Positions 34,495 to 47,456 of a stretch of 64,000 nucleotides of DNA are shown piece by piece (positions within the stretch are counted from its first letter, which is position 1; every line of letters starts with the position of its first letter). The notes under the pieces are model-generated. The model was not told where the DNA came from. It ran no database searches and worked only from the letters and a program-made list of their open reading frames with translations. Location of the stretch: assembly GCF_020080835.1 (NCBI RefSeq), contig NC_058158.1:2728001-2792000 (forward strand). Reading direction: 5' to 3'. The stretch is from Cotesia glomerata. Taxonomy: Eukaryota; Arthropoda; Insecta; Hymenoptera; Braconidae. Made by a program: the position numbers and the translations under genes.

Positions 34495-35623
34495 CACAGT
34501 AAAAAAATTTTCGTAAAATTTAACATAAAATTTTGTGTAGATGATTTTTTTACACAAAATTTATGTTAATTCTACACATACTGTTTGTATTGATGAAATC
34601 AACATAATTCTGTGTTAAAAGTAACACAAAAATATGTTAAAACTTTCATTGGCTGATTCTCGGATTTCTACACACTTAAATGTTATCCATAACACAAATA
34701 AAGTGTTGATTGTAACTTTTTCTTTGTGTTACTCAGATCAGCTGTCAAATATGTGAGTTTTACTAATAATTTAAATATATATATATATTTTGTGATTAAA
34801 AATACATGAGCAATTGAAAATAATAAATTAAAGGAAAATGCACATGTAGAAAATTAAAAACTGTAAGTTTATTTTCTAATAATTTATTAATTTCAATTAT
34901 TTATTTTTTGTCTAATTCAAAAAATAAATGAAAATTAAGTTAGCCGACATCTGAAAATTTTTACAATTTTTTAATGAAAAATTATTACAAAATTAAAAAA
35001 AATTTCACTTGTAGAAAATTTGAAGAATTATTCGTGTAATTTTTTAAGTATTTTTTAACTTGTAAATAATTTGTCAAAAAAATCAACATGTCTGCTAGAT
35101 TCATAATCATAAAATTTATAATTTTTCTTATTTTATTTATTTCCTCATAATTTAAAATTTATTCTGTCTTCTAGATTCACACTAGAAAGGACATTAACCT
35201 TGTAATGAATTTTAAGGTTACAATTCTGTTATCGGATGTTTTAATATAAATTACCCTTTATTTACTTAGTTTTTAATTGCTATACACTACAATTGTATAT
35301 TTATTAGCTGCATTTAAGTATTTTACGTAATGACACAAATCAAAATCCACCAAATTAAAATGACGTTGAGGCTATCACATTTACATGTCTATCTTGTGTG
35401 GCATACGTGACTATATATGAAGAATTCTTTAACATAAATTTTGTGTTGGTTGGCCAGTAACATTAAAAAAGTGTAGTTTTACTTTGAATTAACACTTGAG
35501 TTTGTTAAAAAATGGATGGATTGATCAATACAAACCGTTTGTGTAGAATTAACATAAATTTTATGTAAAAAAAACATCTACACAAAATTTTATGTTAAAT
35601 TTTACGAAAATTTTTTTACTGTG
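34495..35623. mobile_element. 1.13 kb element with long terminal inverted repeats (E)
   Basis: The first and last roughly 100 bp are nearly identical in inverted orientation: CACAGTAAAAAAATTTTCGT at the left end and ACGAAAATTTTTTTACTGTG at the right end. A long inner block follows around TTTTGTGTAGAT and ACAAAATTTATGTTAATTCT. Both sides are flanked by TG. The interior repeats TGTGTTA/TAACACA words. It has no coding frame. Close arm similarity points to a fairly young non-autonomous element; the superfamily is not clear from the TG flanks. Confidence 0.8.
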
Positions 35624-36135
35624 TGTATGAAGTACATATGTATCATATGAAATCACAAAGATAATAATAATAAAGGTTAAGGTTAAGATTAGATTTAGAT
35701 TTCTCTTGGCTTTGTTTCCTATAACACAACCAGAACAGAATAAAAGATCAGCGATATAAAAGTAGAATAAAGCGTATAGCAGTAGAATATAATAAAGGAG
35801 CAATGTGTGCACACTTGTAAGGCGCCATTAACCCTCACGGGTGTTCTCACGGGCCGTTAATATGGTTCGCGAATAATGTTTATGCTGGGCGATGCTGTTT
35901 AAAACCTCACGGAAGGAAGGAAAATGCCGAGGAGCTAAATGCGAGGGGATCGCGAGCACACTTGCATATTTTATATATATAATATACCCGACGCACCTAT
36001 ACACCTACTCACACTTATATTTAAGCACAAAGGCTAAAATTCGTGCTAGCCACTGCGGTATATTATATCCGCGAGTCTCCCGGAATTCCTCCGTCGAATC
36101 TGGCGCAGGCAGACGCACTAAATTCTCCATATATA

Positions 36136-36225
<90 letters not shown>

Positions 36226-36387
36226 CGTCGTTATCGCTCTTTCTCTCTTTCTCTTTCTTTTGCAGACTTTTATCTCTTATACCCTTATACACATTTTAAG
36301 TTTGCCAAGAATTGAATAATAAACGCATAGTCGTAAAAATTTTATGCCTTTATTTTAATTATCATTATAATAGAAAATTTATATATA
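35624..36387. other. Non-coding stretch with AT microsatellites
   Basis: Balanced unique sequence at about 35820-36120, then two long (AT)n tracts and a CT-rich stretch. The 135-codon frame at 35892-36299 is opened by the microsatellites and is not taken as a gene. Confidence 0.6.
36137..36224. repeat. Paired (AT)n microsatellites
   Basis: Two tracts of about 20 AT units each, separated by CTGC. The alternation could form cruciforms. Confidence 0.95.
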
Positions 36388-36718
36388 CCCAAAAAAAAAA
36401 ATTAACTTCACTCAAGAAAAATTTCTTGAACTAAGAAAACTTTTAGGGAAAGAGCCGACTTTATTGCTTCAAGAATTTTTTGGCTTCAAAATCTGTTTAT
36501 GCTTGGTTCAAAAATTTTTAACTCTATAAAATCTAATTCTCAAACTAATAAAAAAATATTTTCTTGGGATAAATACAAATTTAAACACCAGACAGCGCGT
36601 CAGCAAATAACAATCGTATTACCGACGACGCTTGTCATTTTTTATTCGTTTAGTTGTAAGTTTTTAAAACATAAATTTTGAAGAAAAATATTTACTTGAA
36701 CCAAATTATTTTTTTGTG
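36388..36718. mobile_element. TTCAAG-family element (A5), internally altered
   Basis: Left end CCCAAAAAAAAAAATTAACT (TA before it, 36386-36387) and right end TTGAACC...TTTTTTTGTG with TA after it (36719-36720). TTCAAG words follow in the first half. The second half carries about 100 bp of balanced sequence (around 36580-36640) not seen in other copies. No gene is recognised in it. Confidence 0.55.
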
Positions 36719-39700
36719 TATATTCATAGTAATTAACATTTTTATACAAAATAATGTAAGCATGAAAATGTGATCATACGCATCAATTTAATTATTTGTT
36801 AGTAGAGTGTTCATTTTGTTTAAATATATATTGACAAAATTCATTATGTGATGCTCGCATGCATTAATCCGATTATCCCATTAAATTCACCACTTACACA
36901 CAGTAAATATATTTTTGTAATGAGAACTCGTATTTTCAAATGGATAATAGTTACGTTACTAATTAATTAATTTATTTATTAGCGATGTAATATTAAACAA
37001 TAATGAGCAAATATTAAAGCATACAATGCATATAACCAAGAATGAGCTGTAAAATAACCTCAATTAATTAATCAAAAGCTCTCTACTTGAAAGATAAAAA
37101 TTTAAAACACCGCGATCGTTCAAAAGCCCTTTGTGCATTAATAATTATCAGCATAACATTATTATTACGAGTTATCCTTGACTCGTGGATCTCAATGTAC
37201 CGTGTGTTTAACGCATGTCTGCATTACATGGTAAATCCAGAGAATTAACGGTCGTTAATTTAAAACATACAGTCGGACGTTGGACGAAGGGAGCCGGATA
37301 AAAATGCGAGCAAAAGTTTATAAATTTTAAATAAAGAAATTTTAAATTGAGAGTGTGAGGTCGGATGTGAATATTGGACATCCGTTCCCAAACAACGAGC
37401 TACAAGTTATGAGAAAGTTAATATCGCGGCAGTATTTGAAATAGCGAAAAGAGAAATAAGCTTCTGGGATATAATAACACGAGGGTTGAGTGAATTCTGA
37501 CCGTTCTGTCGAGCTCATTCGCTCTCGTTTCGTTTAGCCGCTTTCAGGGACCATGTGTATTCTTGTCCCACCTAGATAGTAAAAAATCAGCACATTGCTT
37601 GCCGGGTTTATGTGTCTAGTATTTTTACACTTCATACCTGAATATATGTATGAATATAAATACAGAGGAATACTAAATTAAATGGGACACGTTAGTTTGA
37701 AGCTCCGAGTGAAGATGAATTTTATGAAATTGATATACTGTGTTTAACATTCGATTTAGCGCAGTGGTATTTTGATTTTTAATATACAAAAATTTTTTTC
37801 CTTTGGATTTTGCACGCCTCGTACCGCAAATCGGTTGAGATTGTGCTTCACTATTGATACGTCAAGGTCAAACAATTTTTTGCTCTTAAACTGCCTCTAC
37901 CACAACCAATTTGCACTTTTATGATAATGTGAGTAGATGTGTTTCATGAAAACATTTTATTTAAAATTGAATTTTTCCTTTGTGACATTGAAATTTCGCT
38001 AAGATCAAATTAAAATTCTTAAATAAGTGAAAAAAAAAAATTCTGTTAAGTTGAGCTTCTAATAAAAAAAAATGAGTTTTTAGTAAAAAAAATTTTTTTT
38101 GAATTAATATATTTAGTATACAGTTTTTGGAATTCAATCTTTTTAACAAAGTTAAAAAATTTTTTTGAATTAATGAAAAACAGTTTTAATTAAAAATTCT
38201 CAGGAGACACTAATAATGATTAGATATTTTTTGACATGAGCTTTATTACAGTTTGTCCTTTAATATCAAACCATATAAAGAAGACAAACCTACACCAAAT
38301 ATATGTATCGTTTCATTTCACCCTTATGCAAACACTGAACATTTTAATAAAATAAATACCAGTTGGAAAAGTTAATTTCGACTTGTATAAAAAAATTTAC
38401 GACTGACTGTTAGTGACATGAAACTCTATTTTTTATCTCAAAAATTTAATATTTATATTTGTCTCATACCTGGATATTTTGTGGACTGAAGCTTTTGAAC
38501 TGTATAGTACGATAACAACACTTTAAACGGAGCACAGGAGACCGTGGTGCATACATAGTATATAGTTTTGTACATAGGTATGAAAGCTGCCGTGGCTGAA
38601 GCTACGGATTCAGTAGGACATGACAGGATAAAACGACGCGACAGATTGTGATCCGCACGAATCCGTTCTTTGTAATGATGACAATAAAAAAGAGTGGATG
38701 TACATCGTACGGTAGACCGAGAAAAAAAGGTTTTAATCGAACAGCTTTCACGATATAGCTCGCCAAGTAAAAGGATACATGCTACATGGAATTACTCACT
38801 ATGAACTAGACAATACATACTGCATAGAATCAACAGTGTTCTCTACATCAGCTGCAAGGATTTAAAAAATTAATTCGACTTTTGTTTTATTTTTAATTTA
38901 ATAAAAAGCTTTGCTTCTTCTCCCATTTCGCAATTACAACAAACCTGCTATTAATCGTGTTCTTTCCGCTGCACATGCTTAGTTAGCAAACTCTCTATTT
39001 TATTTATCGCGGGTTGAAACAAGTATAAACATATTAAATATTAAAATATGAAATATAATAATAGTAGCAGCCGACGGTGGTAGTACGCTCGGGGTGACCG
39101 TATTCAAATGTAACTCGGTTACGTGGATTATTTTTCTCGGTAGCTTGCCGTGACCCGGGGCTTCAAAATCGATCGCACGTATAATTTCATTAAATTTTCA
39201 TCTTCAACCCGGCCTCGTACATCAGACAGTCGAGTTATTTTTTACATATTTCTTTGAATAATAACTTAACTCTGTATCCCGAATAAAAGTAACCTTATTA
39301 ATATATAAATATATACATGTATAATAATAATAATAATAAATAATGCGGTTTAATATTTAAAACCGCGCATTATTTAACGTCTCGCTGCTCAGCTCTGAAA
39401 AAATTGTTTAATTAGCGGGATTGGTCCATCTGAGCAGAGATATCAGATATTATATGAGGCAGAACCTTTAGATGGCTGTTTGGGTGCTTGGGTGCTGGTT
39501 AAGAGGATACACCGGATACTTTAACATTTAATATTTTATGTTTTATCTCTTTTGGTAAAATCTTTTTCTAGTCCCTTGATTTTTTATCTCTTAACTTGGC
39601 TCCAGTTGAGTGGTTGGTTGCACTTTTGCAAATTGGTTATTTCCTTTTGGGTTAGACACTTGAACCGGTTCATAGAAAACACCAAACCACAATCTCGCAT

Positions 39701-41891
39701 CCATCCACCTTTACATTATAATATTATACTTATTAAAAATTTTTTAAATAATAATAATAATTTATTAGTTATAAGCTACGCAATGTAAAATTACAGTATA
39801 TTTATAAAATAAATATGTACTATAAGATTATACATTTTTCATTATCTGAAAGTTCAAGAAAATTTGTCGAATTATTGCATTTGTGATGATTAAAATGGAA
39901 TTGTAGAATAAAAGGCTTTGAACATAATTTTTACTGACACTCAAAATTATTAAAAATAATAATAATAATAATTCTGAGGATAAAAATCTCTAAAAGTTTT
40001 TAATGGATTATATTTACTCAAAACAGAGAAAATGAAAAAAATGAAGGTAAAGGTAAAGGCAAAAGAAAGGGATGGATAATATTCAGCGAGTGAAATAAAT
40101 TTAAAAAGTCTTTGTAGATACACTCGCGCCTCAATTTATTATTTCGTGTCTTCCATTTCAAGTCTCACGTTCGTTCTCTTTGTCATGGTACACGCAGGTG
40201 CGGCCACAATGCACCCACTAGCAGACGGTATTCACGAGACGTCGACGTCGACGCCGGCAGCTCTAGCATCCTCGTACTTTGGTACTGTGTAAGTAAAGTG
40301 TGGGTTATAAAGCCGGATACCGAGAGTGAGTGAGTGAGTTAGTATTATATGTTCTGTAGGATGTGGGTGGATAGACGTTGGGAGGTGGAGAAATTGAGAG
40401 AGAGAGAATAAAGTGAAGACCGGCATTAAAGGAGTGAGCACGCCGACTGGGACTGGACGAGCCGCCAGATAAAAGACGGAGCCGTGGGACGTGGAATACA
40501 GAACACAACCACCAAACCAGAGAGATCTGAAGGCTGAAGAGCATCTCCAGAGTCTTTGCAAAACACCAAACGAAAGGACGGATAAGAAGAAGCTAAGGTT
40601 TTATTCGCGAGCCAGACCGCTATTTTGGATGGTGGATGTGATATGCCGAGTCTTGTGTCTTGTATGCTAAATATACTATGCTAAGCACAAACGAGACAAA
40701 GATGAAGATGAAGAACAAGAAGAACAAGAACAAGAAGCCGAACTCCAGGGTATCAGACTGGATGTTCACGCTCCACTTTGCTATTATATGCCTTTGCTTT
40801 ACTTTGCGTTTAGTTCTACTTCTCGTAGGCTTAAGAATGAGCATATATATTCTCTTCTTCTCTGCATGCGTTTCGTTCTTATTCAGTGCCGCAGAGAACA
40901 GACGCAAAGACAGAACAGGTACACCATAATCCACTGTGCAAAAAAACAATATAATAGTGCAAAAAAATAATAAAGAGATTTACCCTCCTCATTATGGTTT
41001 CACGCAAGAGCGCAATCGAGTTTACGTCTTTCTCTGCTTTAACCTTAGTTCTTATTTTATCCTCAGCATTGTCTTGAATGATTGTGCAAACTTCTCTCCA
41101 TACTTAATAATATACGTCTTTAAATTTTCTTTGTCTCTCTGTGCTGCATAAGACTTCTTAGAGCCTTGAAACGCATCGCTCTTTGGCCTTTCATCTCTAA
41201 TGCACTTCAGCGTTTCTTGGTTTGCGAAAATAGCACAGAACTCCAGTTCCTTGGAGAAAAGAGTAGAAGGATAGAAAATTTGCCTGCGAGAAGAAAAGAA
41301 TAGAATGGAAGTAAAAAGCGGGATCAGGTGACGCATTACCAGTCGATGATGAAAAGCGATATTAAAATTTTTAGTCTTGTATCTCATCCGCAAGAGCAAT
41401 TTTGAAGGGCGTCTAGACGTCTTACCCCCTCTAGCGGGCATCCGATCGCTTTCGCTACTTCTCTTTATATTATGCTTAGCTCAGTTTGCTCAGCAACCTC
41501 CGGATCTTTATGTATTCATTCTTTGTGTAGTTCTAGTATATATAGTACTGAGACTATTTTCGCGTCTTCTTCTACCGCGAAGACGAGGTTACCGACTTCC
41601 GATCTATCCATGAGCTGGCGAACGATTCATTCGCTCGACTTATTGCAAACATTCTATTGAGTTATATTTAACTTGTATGTCGGGGTGTACCTAGGCTCGA
41701 TATTAAGGCCTTTGATCTTGAAAACAAAAATTCAATTTGCCCGGAGATTGGAAGCGAGCAAGTCAACCACGTCATTCCTTTACAAATTTTTGGGTAAACA
41801 TGTTAGGGTTCTGCTATTTTATCCGGATAAATTTATGGTACATGGTACATTGTCTGAATTCAGGGATTAAATGTCTTAGAGAGTGAATACA
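36719..41891. other. Long unique non-coding stretch
   Basis: None of the repeat families of the window is seen here. Balanced parts at about 37080-37600, 38500-38860, 39060-39480 and 40100-41880 alternate with A/T-rich DNA. Frames of 60-129 codons cluster at 40232-41870 on both strands, overlapping in several registers. None shows a domain, a signal peptide followed by a mature region, or paired splice sites. If a missed exon exists in the window, 40.1-41.9 kb is a fair place to look with transcript data. Confidence 0.45.
39338..39376. repeat. Short G/C-containing hairpin
   Basis: AAATAATGCGGTTT pairs with AAACCGCGCATTATTT across an AATATTT loop. Stable for its size but short; could be a chance palindrome or the relic of a small element. 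Confidence 0.5.
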
Positions 41892-42651
41892 CACGGCAAA
41901 AAGTAAACTGTAATATTCACTCGGATTCCAGTTAATTTTTATAGTTTCAAACAGTAAAGCAGACATCGGGGTGGCAAAAATATAAATATTACAGAACTTA
42001 ATGTAGAAAGTATAAAAGTCACTATTTATAATTTAATATCCAAAATAAGTGATTAGTAACTGTCACTATAGTAAATAACGACTCTTTCATCTTAAAAAAT
42101 TACAGTTTCAAACAGTAAAAATTGCCATTTCAATAAATAGTCGATATTATGAGGAGAAGGGGAACTCAGGTGGAAGAGTAGGGGGTCTCACTCTGGGAGA
42201 ATTTAACATTTGAAACAGTAAAAATTATACTTTTAAAATATATATTTTACGAGTCCAAGCAAGTCAATAATTACAGTTTGATTTTTAGCGTTGCGTTCAA
42301 AATTTATCATTTTACTTTGTAAATATTGACGTTGCTTGTATTAGAAATTTAGTAATTGTATTTTATCCTTTTTACATATCATAAGATCATTTTTTAGGCA
42401 CGAAATGATAAATATCAAACTCTGAATCCTTAATTATTATACTTTAACATTTTAGACATTTACATAGCGAATATTACTGTTTGAAATAGTATTTTCTTCC
42501 ATGTAAAGAGTAAATTGTAACGTTTAAATGGTAAATATTATAAAGTGAATAGTAAAATCACGATTTTACTGTTTGAAATGGTAATTTTTAGCAATTGATC
42601 ATTACTTATTATAAATCGACTGTTATTTATTACAGTTTACTTTTTTCCGTG
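41892..42651. mobile_element. 760 bp inverted-repeat element with internal repeated word (D)
   Basis: Ends CACGGCAAAAAGTAAACTGT and its complement ACAGTTTACTTTTTTCCGTG, with CA on both sides. The word ACTGTTTGAAA(C/T) recurs inside at least five times, in both orientations (near 41943, 42105, 42210, 42478 and 42560). CACGG ends match those of element C and of the 40 bp hairpin at 42862, suggesting one superfamily. No coding frame. Confidence 0.75.
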
Positions 42652-42654
42652 CAG

Positions 42655-42975
42655 ATGATCTTTTTTTAAAGAAAATTTAAGTTTAAACCAATATTCATTA
42701 ACCGTTAATAAATATTTATTAGGTATAAATAAGTATTTATACTTAATATATTATGATTAATAAACAATTTTTTAACTATTAATAAATATTTGGTAATTAT
42801 TAATAAATCGCACTTGATAAATAATTTGTGAACTTTTAATAAAAATTAATTAAATTATCTACACGGAAAAAAATAATCGGTAGCAGATACCGATTTTTTT
42901 GTATACTGTTAAAAAACCATTTATGAATAGTTAATAAAGCTTATTAAATATTAATAAATAAATTCATCAGTAATC
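42655..42975. repeat. TTAATAAATA-rich repeat, possible relative of element M
   Basis: Repeated TTAATAAATATTT words throughout and a right end AATTCATCAG recall element M at 27719-27945. The left end GATGATC abuts element D. The 40 bp hairpin at 42862 interrupts it. Limits are approximate. Confidence 0.35.
42862..42901. mobile_element. Minimal 40 bp TA-flanked hairpin
   Basis: CACGGAAAAAAATAATCGGT then AGCAGATACCGATTTTTTTG, with TA on both sides. The stem is AATCGGTA/TACCGATT. It shares the CACGGAAAAAAA start of element C-inner but has lost the matching CCGTG end, so it looks like an extreme deletion derivative. Confidence 0.5.
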
Positions 42976-44216
42976 AAATTAATAAATTAAAATTTATAAA
43001 AATAATTTAACTTTGTCGAAGTTTAAACCTAAATCCTCTTGCATAGAGTCGTATAGTTTGTGCATCGGACCCATAACCTGCAGATGAAGCTGCTCAACTT
43101 GTAAAATTTCTTTTGATTAAAAATTTACGTTTACCAATTTTTCAAGTCTATATTATTGTAAATATTAAAATCCTTCTAAAGTAATCTTGAAATAAGATAA
43201 GTTAAGACCTAAGATGGAAGCACGAGGAACGAAATACATCTTATTGCATTACCGGGTTGTAGCAAGCCAACCACCATCACTGGCACTTCCAGGGCTGCGG
43301 GTTTAGTCGTCTTGGAGGTTCGCTCACCATCTTGGCTCATTCCTCGCGCACCACAGCACTGTGGATACTCTCAATTAAACCAGGAATTCAATTTCTCGAG
43401 CCAGAGGTCTTCTCTTTGAGCGCGAGCAGATATAAGGTAAACGTGAAGCACAGGAGAGACGTACTTACACTACAATACTACTGTACTACTATACTACTTC
43501 TCCTAATACTACACTCTTGTACTAGTATAAGTCTCGTGATTCGTTTCATCTCGGTTGGATGGGTACGATCAATCCACCAGCAGGGTCCTTCCCGTTTATC
43601 TTTTTATCCTCAAGAAATGAATGGCACTTTTATTCTTATTCAAGTACGAAAACGATTTGAGTTTACCGTTTATACTTTTTTATTTATAATAAATGTAATA
43701 TAAAGGCCAAAAAGAAAAAGGAAAAGGAATAACAAGAAAAAAAAATAATTTAAGTAAAAAGAATCTACAGTAGGAATAATAAATAAGGAAATGAAAATAT
43801 AAATAAATAAATGAATAAATAAAAGCCAGTGTGACGTACATTAATCATAATTCTCGAGACGTACTTTAAGAATTTTTCACTTGAGAAAATAGCAATCCCG
43901 GCTCTCCTCTACTCTGCTACGCTCCTCTATTCTCTATCCTTTATCCTCGCCTCGCAGTTTTTAGGTGTGTACATATGTATACCTATGATAACAACTACGG
44001 AGATAGCGTTTGAAAACAAATGTAGGAGTCATTTGCGTCCTAGGTATTTTTATTTTTAAATTGAGCTTGTATCATTCTCAGCTTTTGCTAAATTATTTAC
44101 TTCTTCATCTCTAGCTGTTATTACATGCTGATATAAATTCATTGAATTTGAAAGTAAATATTTTTGTATTTTATCAAATTTTTTAAAAATAATAACTGAA
44201 TTCAAATATGTTAATA
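42976..44216. other. Non-coding stretch
   Basis: Balanced unique sequence at about 43200-43680 containing a 123-codon frame (43332-43703). Its product has a hydrophobic stretch but no recognised domain, and the start has no support. A/T-rich, lysine-codon-like purine runs follow at 43700-43830, then a short balanced CT-rich part near 43900. Confidence 0.45.
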
Positions 44217-45000
44217 CTTGTGAAAAATTTTTTTGATTTGTCCAATTGTCATATAAGGCTATATATTAGGGTGCGTTAAAATTTAATCTTCGAAAGCAAC
44301 CTTTAAAATTTAAATTTTGAGTTTCGCTTTTAACAGGAGCTGTATTTGGGCTTTTCCTGATATATTTTGGTGTGTCACAATTTATTTGATAGTCACAGAA
44401 CTTTTTAACAGGAGTTTCGTTTGGCCAAATTTTGAAATTTTTAAATTCCAGAAAAATTGCTTCAACAAAACTCCTGTTAAACAATTATGTAAGCATCAAA
44501 TAAATCCTGACACATCAAAATATCTCAGGAAATGCCCAAACCTAACTCCTGCTAAAAGCGGAACTAAAAATTCCAATTTTAAAAGGTTGCTTTTAGAGAT
44601 TAAATTTTGACGCACCCTACTGAATATGATAATAAAAAACAGAATCTTAAGTATAATTTTTTAATTTTCAATTTTCATCTATTTTCCCGAAAATCTGTAC
44701 GTCATTTACTGTGTTATATTAAACATAAATTGGTTTAGTAGTTAATTATACGATAAGCTTCTAAGAGAGATTAAAAAGAAAATTTTTTTTTTCTAAAATT
44801 ATTTATTGATATGATAAAAAATAATATTGACAACTTCTATTAATTTTGAGCAAAAATAATTTAATAAGAAACTCAACTATATTCATTATTAGTGAAAAAA
44901 AAAAATTTTATTATAGAACTTAAGGTTCTTAAAACTTAACTCTCTTGTTATGAGACGATTCAGTGATCATGCGCCCTCTGTCGGAAATTTTTAATGCTAT
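44217..45000. repeat. Dispersed repeat R, copy 2 (interrupted)
   Basis: Blocks in the same order as copy 1 at 4027-4745: CTTGTGAAAAATTTTTTTGA, AAGGCTATATAT, AAATTGGTTTAGTAGTTAAT and TCATGCGCCCTCTGTCGG. This copy is split by a different element (44269-44617) and has extra A/T-rich DNA before the last block. Confidence 0.6.
44269..44617. mobile_element. 349 bp near-palindrome (F)
   Basis: GGGTGCGTTAAAATTTAATC at the left mirrors the complement of GATTAAATTTTGACGCACCC at the right, with TA on both sides (44267-44268, 44618-44619). The arms cover almost the whole element. Four AACAGGAG words lie inside, two in each orientation (TTTTAACAGGAGCTG, TTTAACAGGAGTTT and their mirror forms AAACTCCTGTTAAA, AACTCCTGCTAAAA). 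The frames seen on both strands (72 and 97 codons) are the palindrome read twice, not genes. Confidence 0.8.
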
Positions 45001-47393
45001 TCTGATTCAAATAATAATATGCAGACATGGTAGGCAATATCATAAATTTTTTACGGATAATGATATTGATATTCAAGAAAATTTTATAGACTAAAAGTTA
45101 CAGAGCATAAATTCCAAAAAAATATTTAAGAAGATCGTGAATTATTCACATCACATTTTTTCCTCGATCCATTATTGTTTATTCTACTGAATATGTAGCA
45201 TCAATAAATTCATTAAATTCAAAGTTGAATTTATTTATCTTCTGTGAAAAAATAGTGAGCGCAAAAAGATGCCATTAGTGAGAGAAATACGGAGATAAAT
45301 AATAAAAAAAGTAGAGATGTTTGCATAGTATATCGAAGGTCCGGATGGAAAATCCGAGTAGGATAGTATAGAAGCTTTTCACATTTATAGAGGAATTTCA
45401 AAGTTATTTTATTCGTGTACACACGATAAGTAGAGACATCCTGCAGCTGTTGTGTGTGTTGGAAGACCTCTTTGGAGTAAAGGCTCTCTAGTGGTCAGTC
45501 CGAGTGCCTTCAAGATTTTCCTATCCGGGCAGTCCCTTCTATTCCCGAGATACATTTTGACATGCGACCTTATTCACCCTTTTCACCAGCCTTCGCTACG
45601 ATTTTAGGTCTTTCTGCTCACAGCTCTCAACTACAGAGTGAAACAGACACGTTCCCATTATTTGTAGACCAGAAATATCTTCACGGCTAGATTTTTCTAA
45701 TGATCAAGAAATACAGATACTTGAATTCGGTTGAGTCTAGTGTTGGATAACAACTAAAAAAGTATACACTATTAATTGTTTTTTTTTTTTATTTTGATTT
45801 ATAATGACGAACGTCTGAAAAAGTTGCATTAATAATTGATGATTTTCTTTGCTTGTACTTATTAAAACTTAATTTATATTATGCATGAATTTTCAAATAT
45901 ATTATGAATTTTAAATATGATGTAAAATTTATTAATTACTTAATTTTTAGGGCTAACAATAATATTGTTAATCAAAGTTTAGGCTATGGAAGTAAAATTC
46001 AAAAATTCATTCTATCAATTTATTATTTAAAAAAGTGATTTTTTACTCCTTGACCACTTTTTTACTTCCTAATGTAATAAACCTGCAATAAAAATAAAAT
46101 TTAATATCAATGTCCATCAGGAAAATAATCATCAATTATAATCTACTTCTTACAGCCCCATTGAGTGTTGAGTGTCAATAAATAACGACCATGACCTTAA
46201 AGCCATTAATCTTAATTCCCGACACAAAACATATGTCCCATTCACGATTATTAATGCTTTAAATTCCGACAAAACGTACAACGGATGCATTGTGTGGATA
46301 TCTGGCAAACTACCCTAGAAAAAAGTGCGAGTCATCATGATGCTGGGTATCGCCTTACATTAGGATAATTGAAATCCATAGCTTCTGGCGACGCAGATTA
46401 GAGTAGACGTTTGATTTGTGCCCTGACTTTCGAGTCCTTGCTTCCTCCTTCTCTTCCTCCTCTTTTACACCTTACCTTCGCCCACTTTTTCTTTATGATC
46501 CGGAAAAGTTCTCAGCGCGTTATCTAATCTCGCCGACCGATCGCGTAAACCGCAAGCTCTCTTTTTTTTTAATTTTATTTCCTCTTTTCTACGCCCAGAA
46601 TAATTATGTGCTTTTAAATTAAGGAGAAACTCTTTACGAAATAAATCTTGTGTTTAGTTTAGTAAGTCAAAATATAAAGACTTGAAATTCATGGACATGG
46701 ATTTTAAAAAAATCGTATTTGTGTGGTACAAATATGAATATCTGAATCATCACAATACTCAGTATTGGTGTGGAGCTTATATTTTCTGTACAATACTTTA
46801 TCAAGTCAACAGTTAATATAGTAAGAAAGTTCCACCGTATCCATTCACTCATATGTTTACGTTATTCAACGGTGACATTTTATATTGGAATAGACTTGTG
46901 AGCTTAACTTATTTTATATTATCAGTCGAACTGTATGTACATACTTTGTTACTTACATTGTAATTATTAATCTTAAAATAAATTCATTAATTCAGAAAAA
47001 TTATATTATTACATATTAATATGTAATAATTCATAGAAATATTCTTTCCTCACATAAACTTTAACAAGCTAGTTTAATACAGTTTTAAATATTTTAATGT
47101 ATTAAAAATTTATTTCTTTAATTGATTGCTAAAAAATTAATTGCAATATTTTTAGCAGCAAGTAGTAATAAATTAAAAGATGTAATATTATATTATTTTG
47201 TTTATATTAACGTTTATAATGTCTTCTATCATAATTAATAATAACTTTTCAATTTTAAGAAATCTGTTTTAAAATGGAGCTCTTACGTATTGTGATGGGA
47301 TTGAAACTTCGTATAAGTTTGGAACTTATATAAGTATCGTTATGTTACCGAATAAATATTCTATTAGTGAAGTTAAAACCTCATATTAGTACA
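45001..47393. other. Non-coding stretch
   Basis: A/T-rich with balanced unique parts at about 45420-45620 and 46190-46560. Frames up to 68 codons, none with a domain. No repeat family of this window recognised. Confidence 0.5.

Positions 47394-47456
<63 letters not shown>

Noticed and set aside
35892..36299. 135-codon frame
   Set aside because: A large part is Ile-Tyr from (AT)n tracts, which contain no stop in that register.
41052..41441. 129-codon minus-strand frame
   Set aside because: Basic, mixed product without a recognised domain; overlaps other frames on the + strand. Could be an exon only if transcript data say so.
44266..44610. Frames of 72 (minus) and 97 (plus) codons
   Set aside because: They are the palindromic element F read from both sides and resemble each other for that reason.
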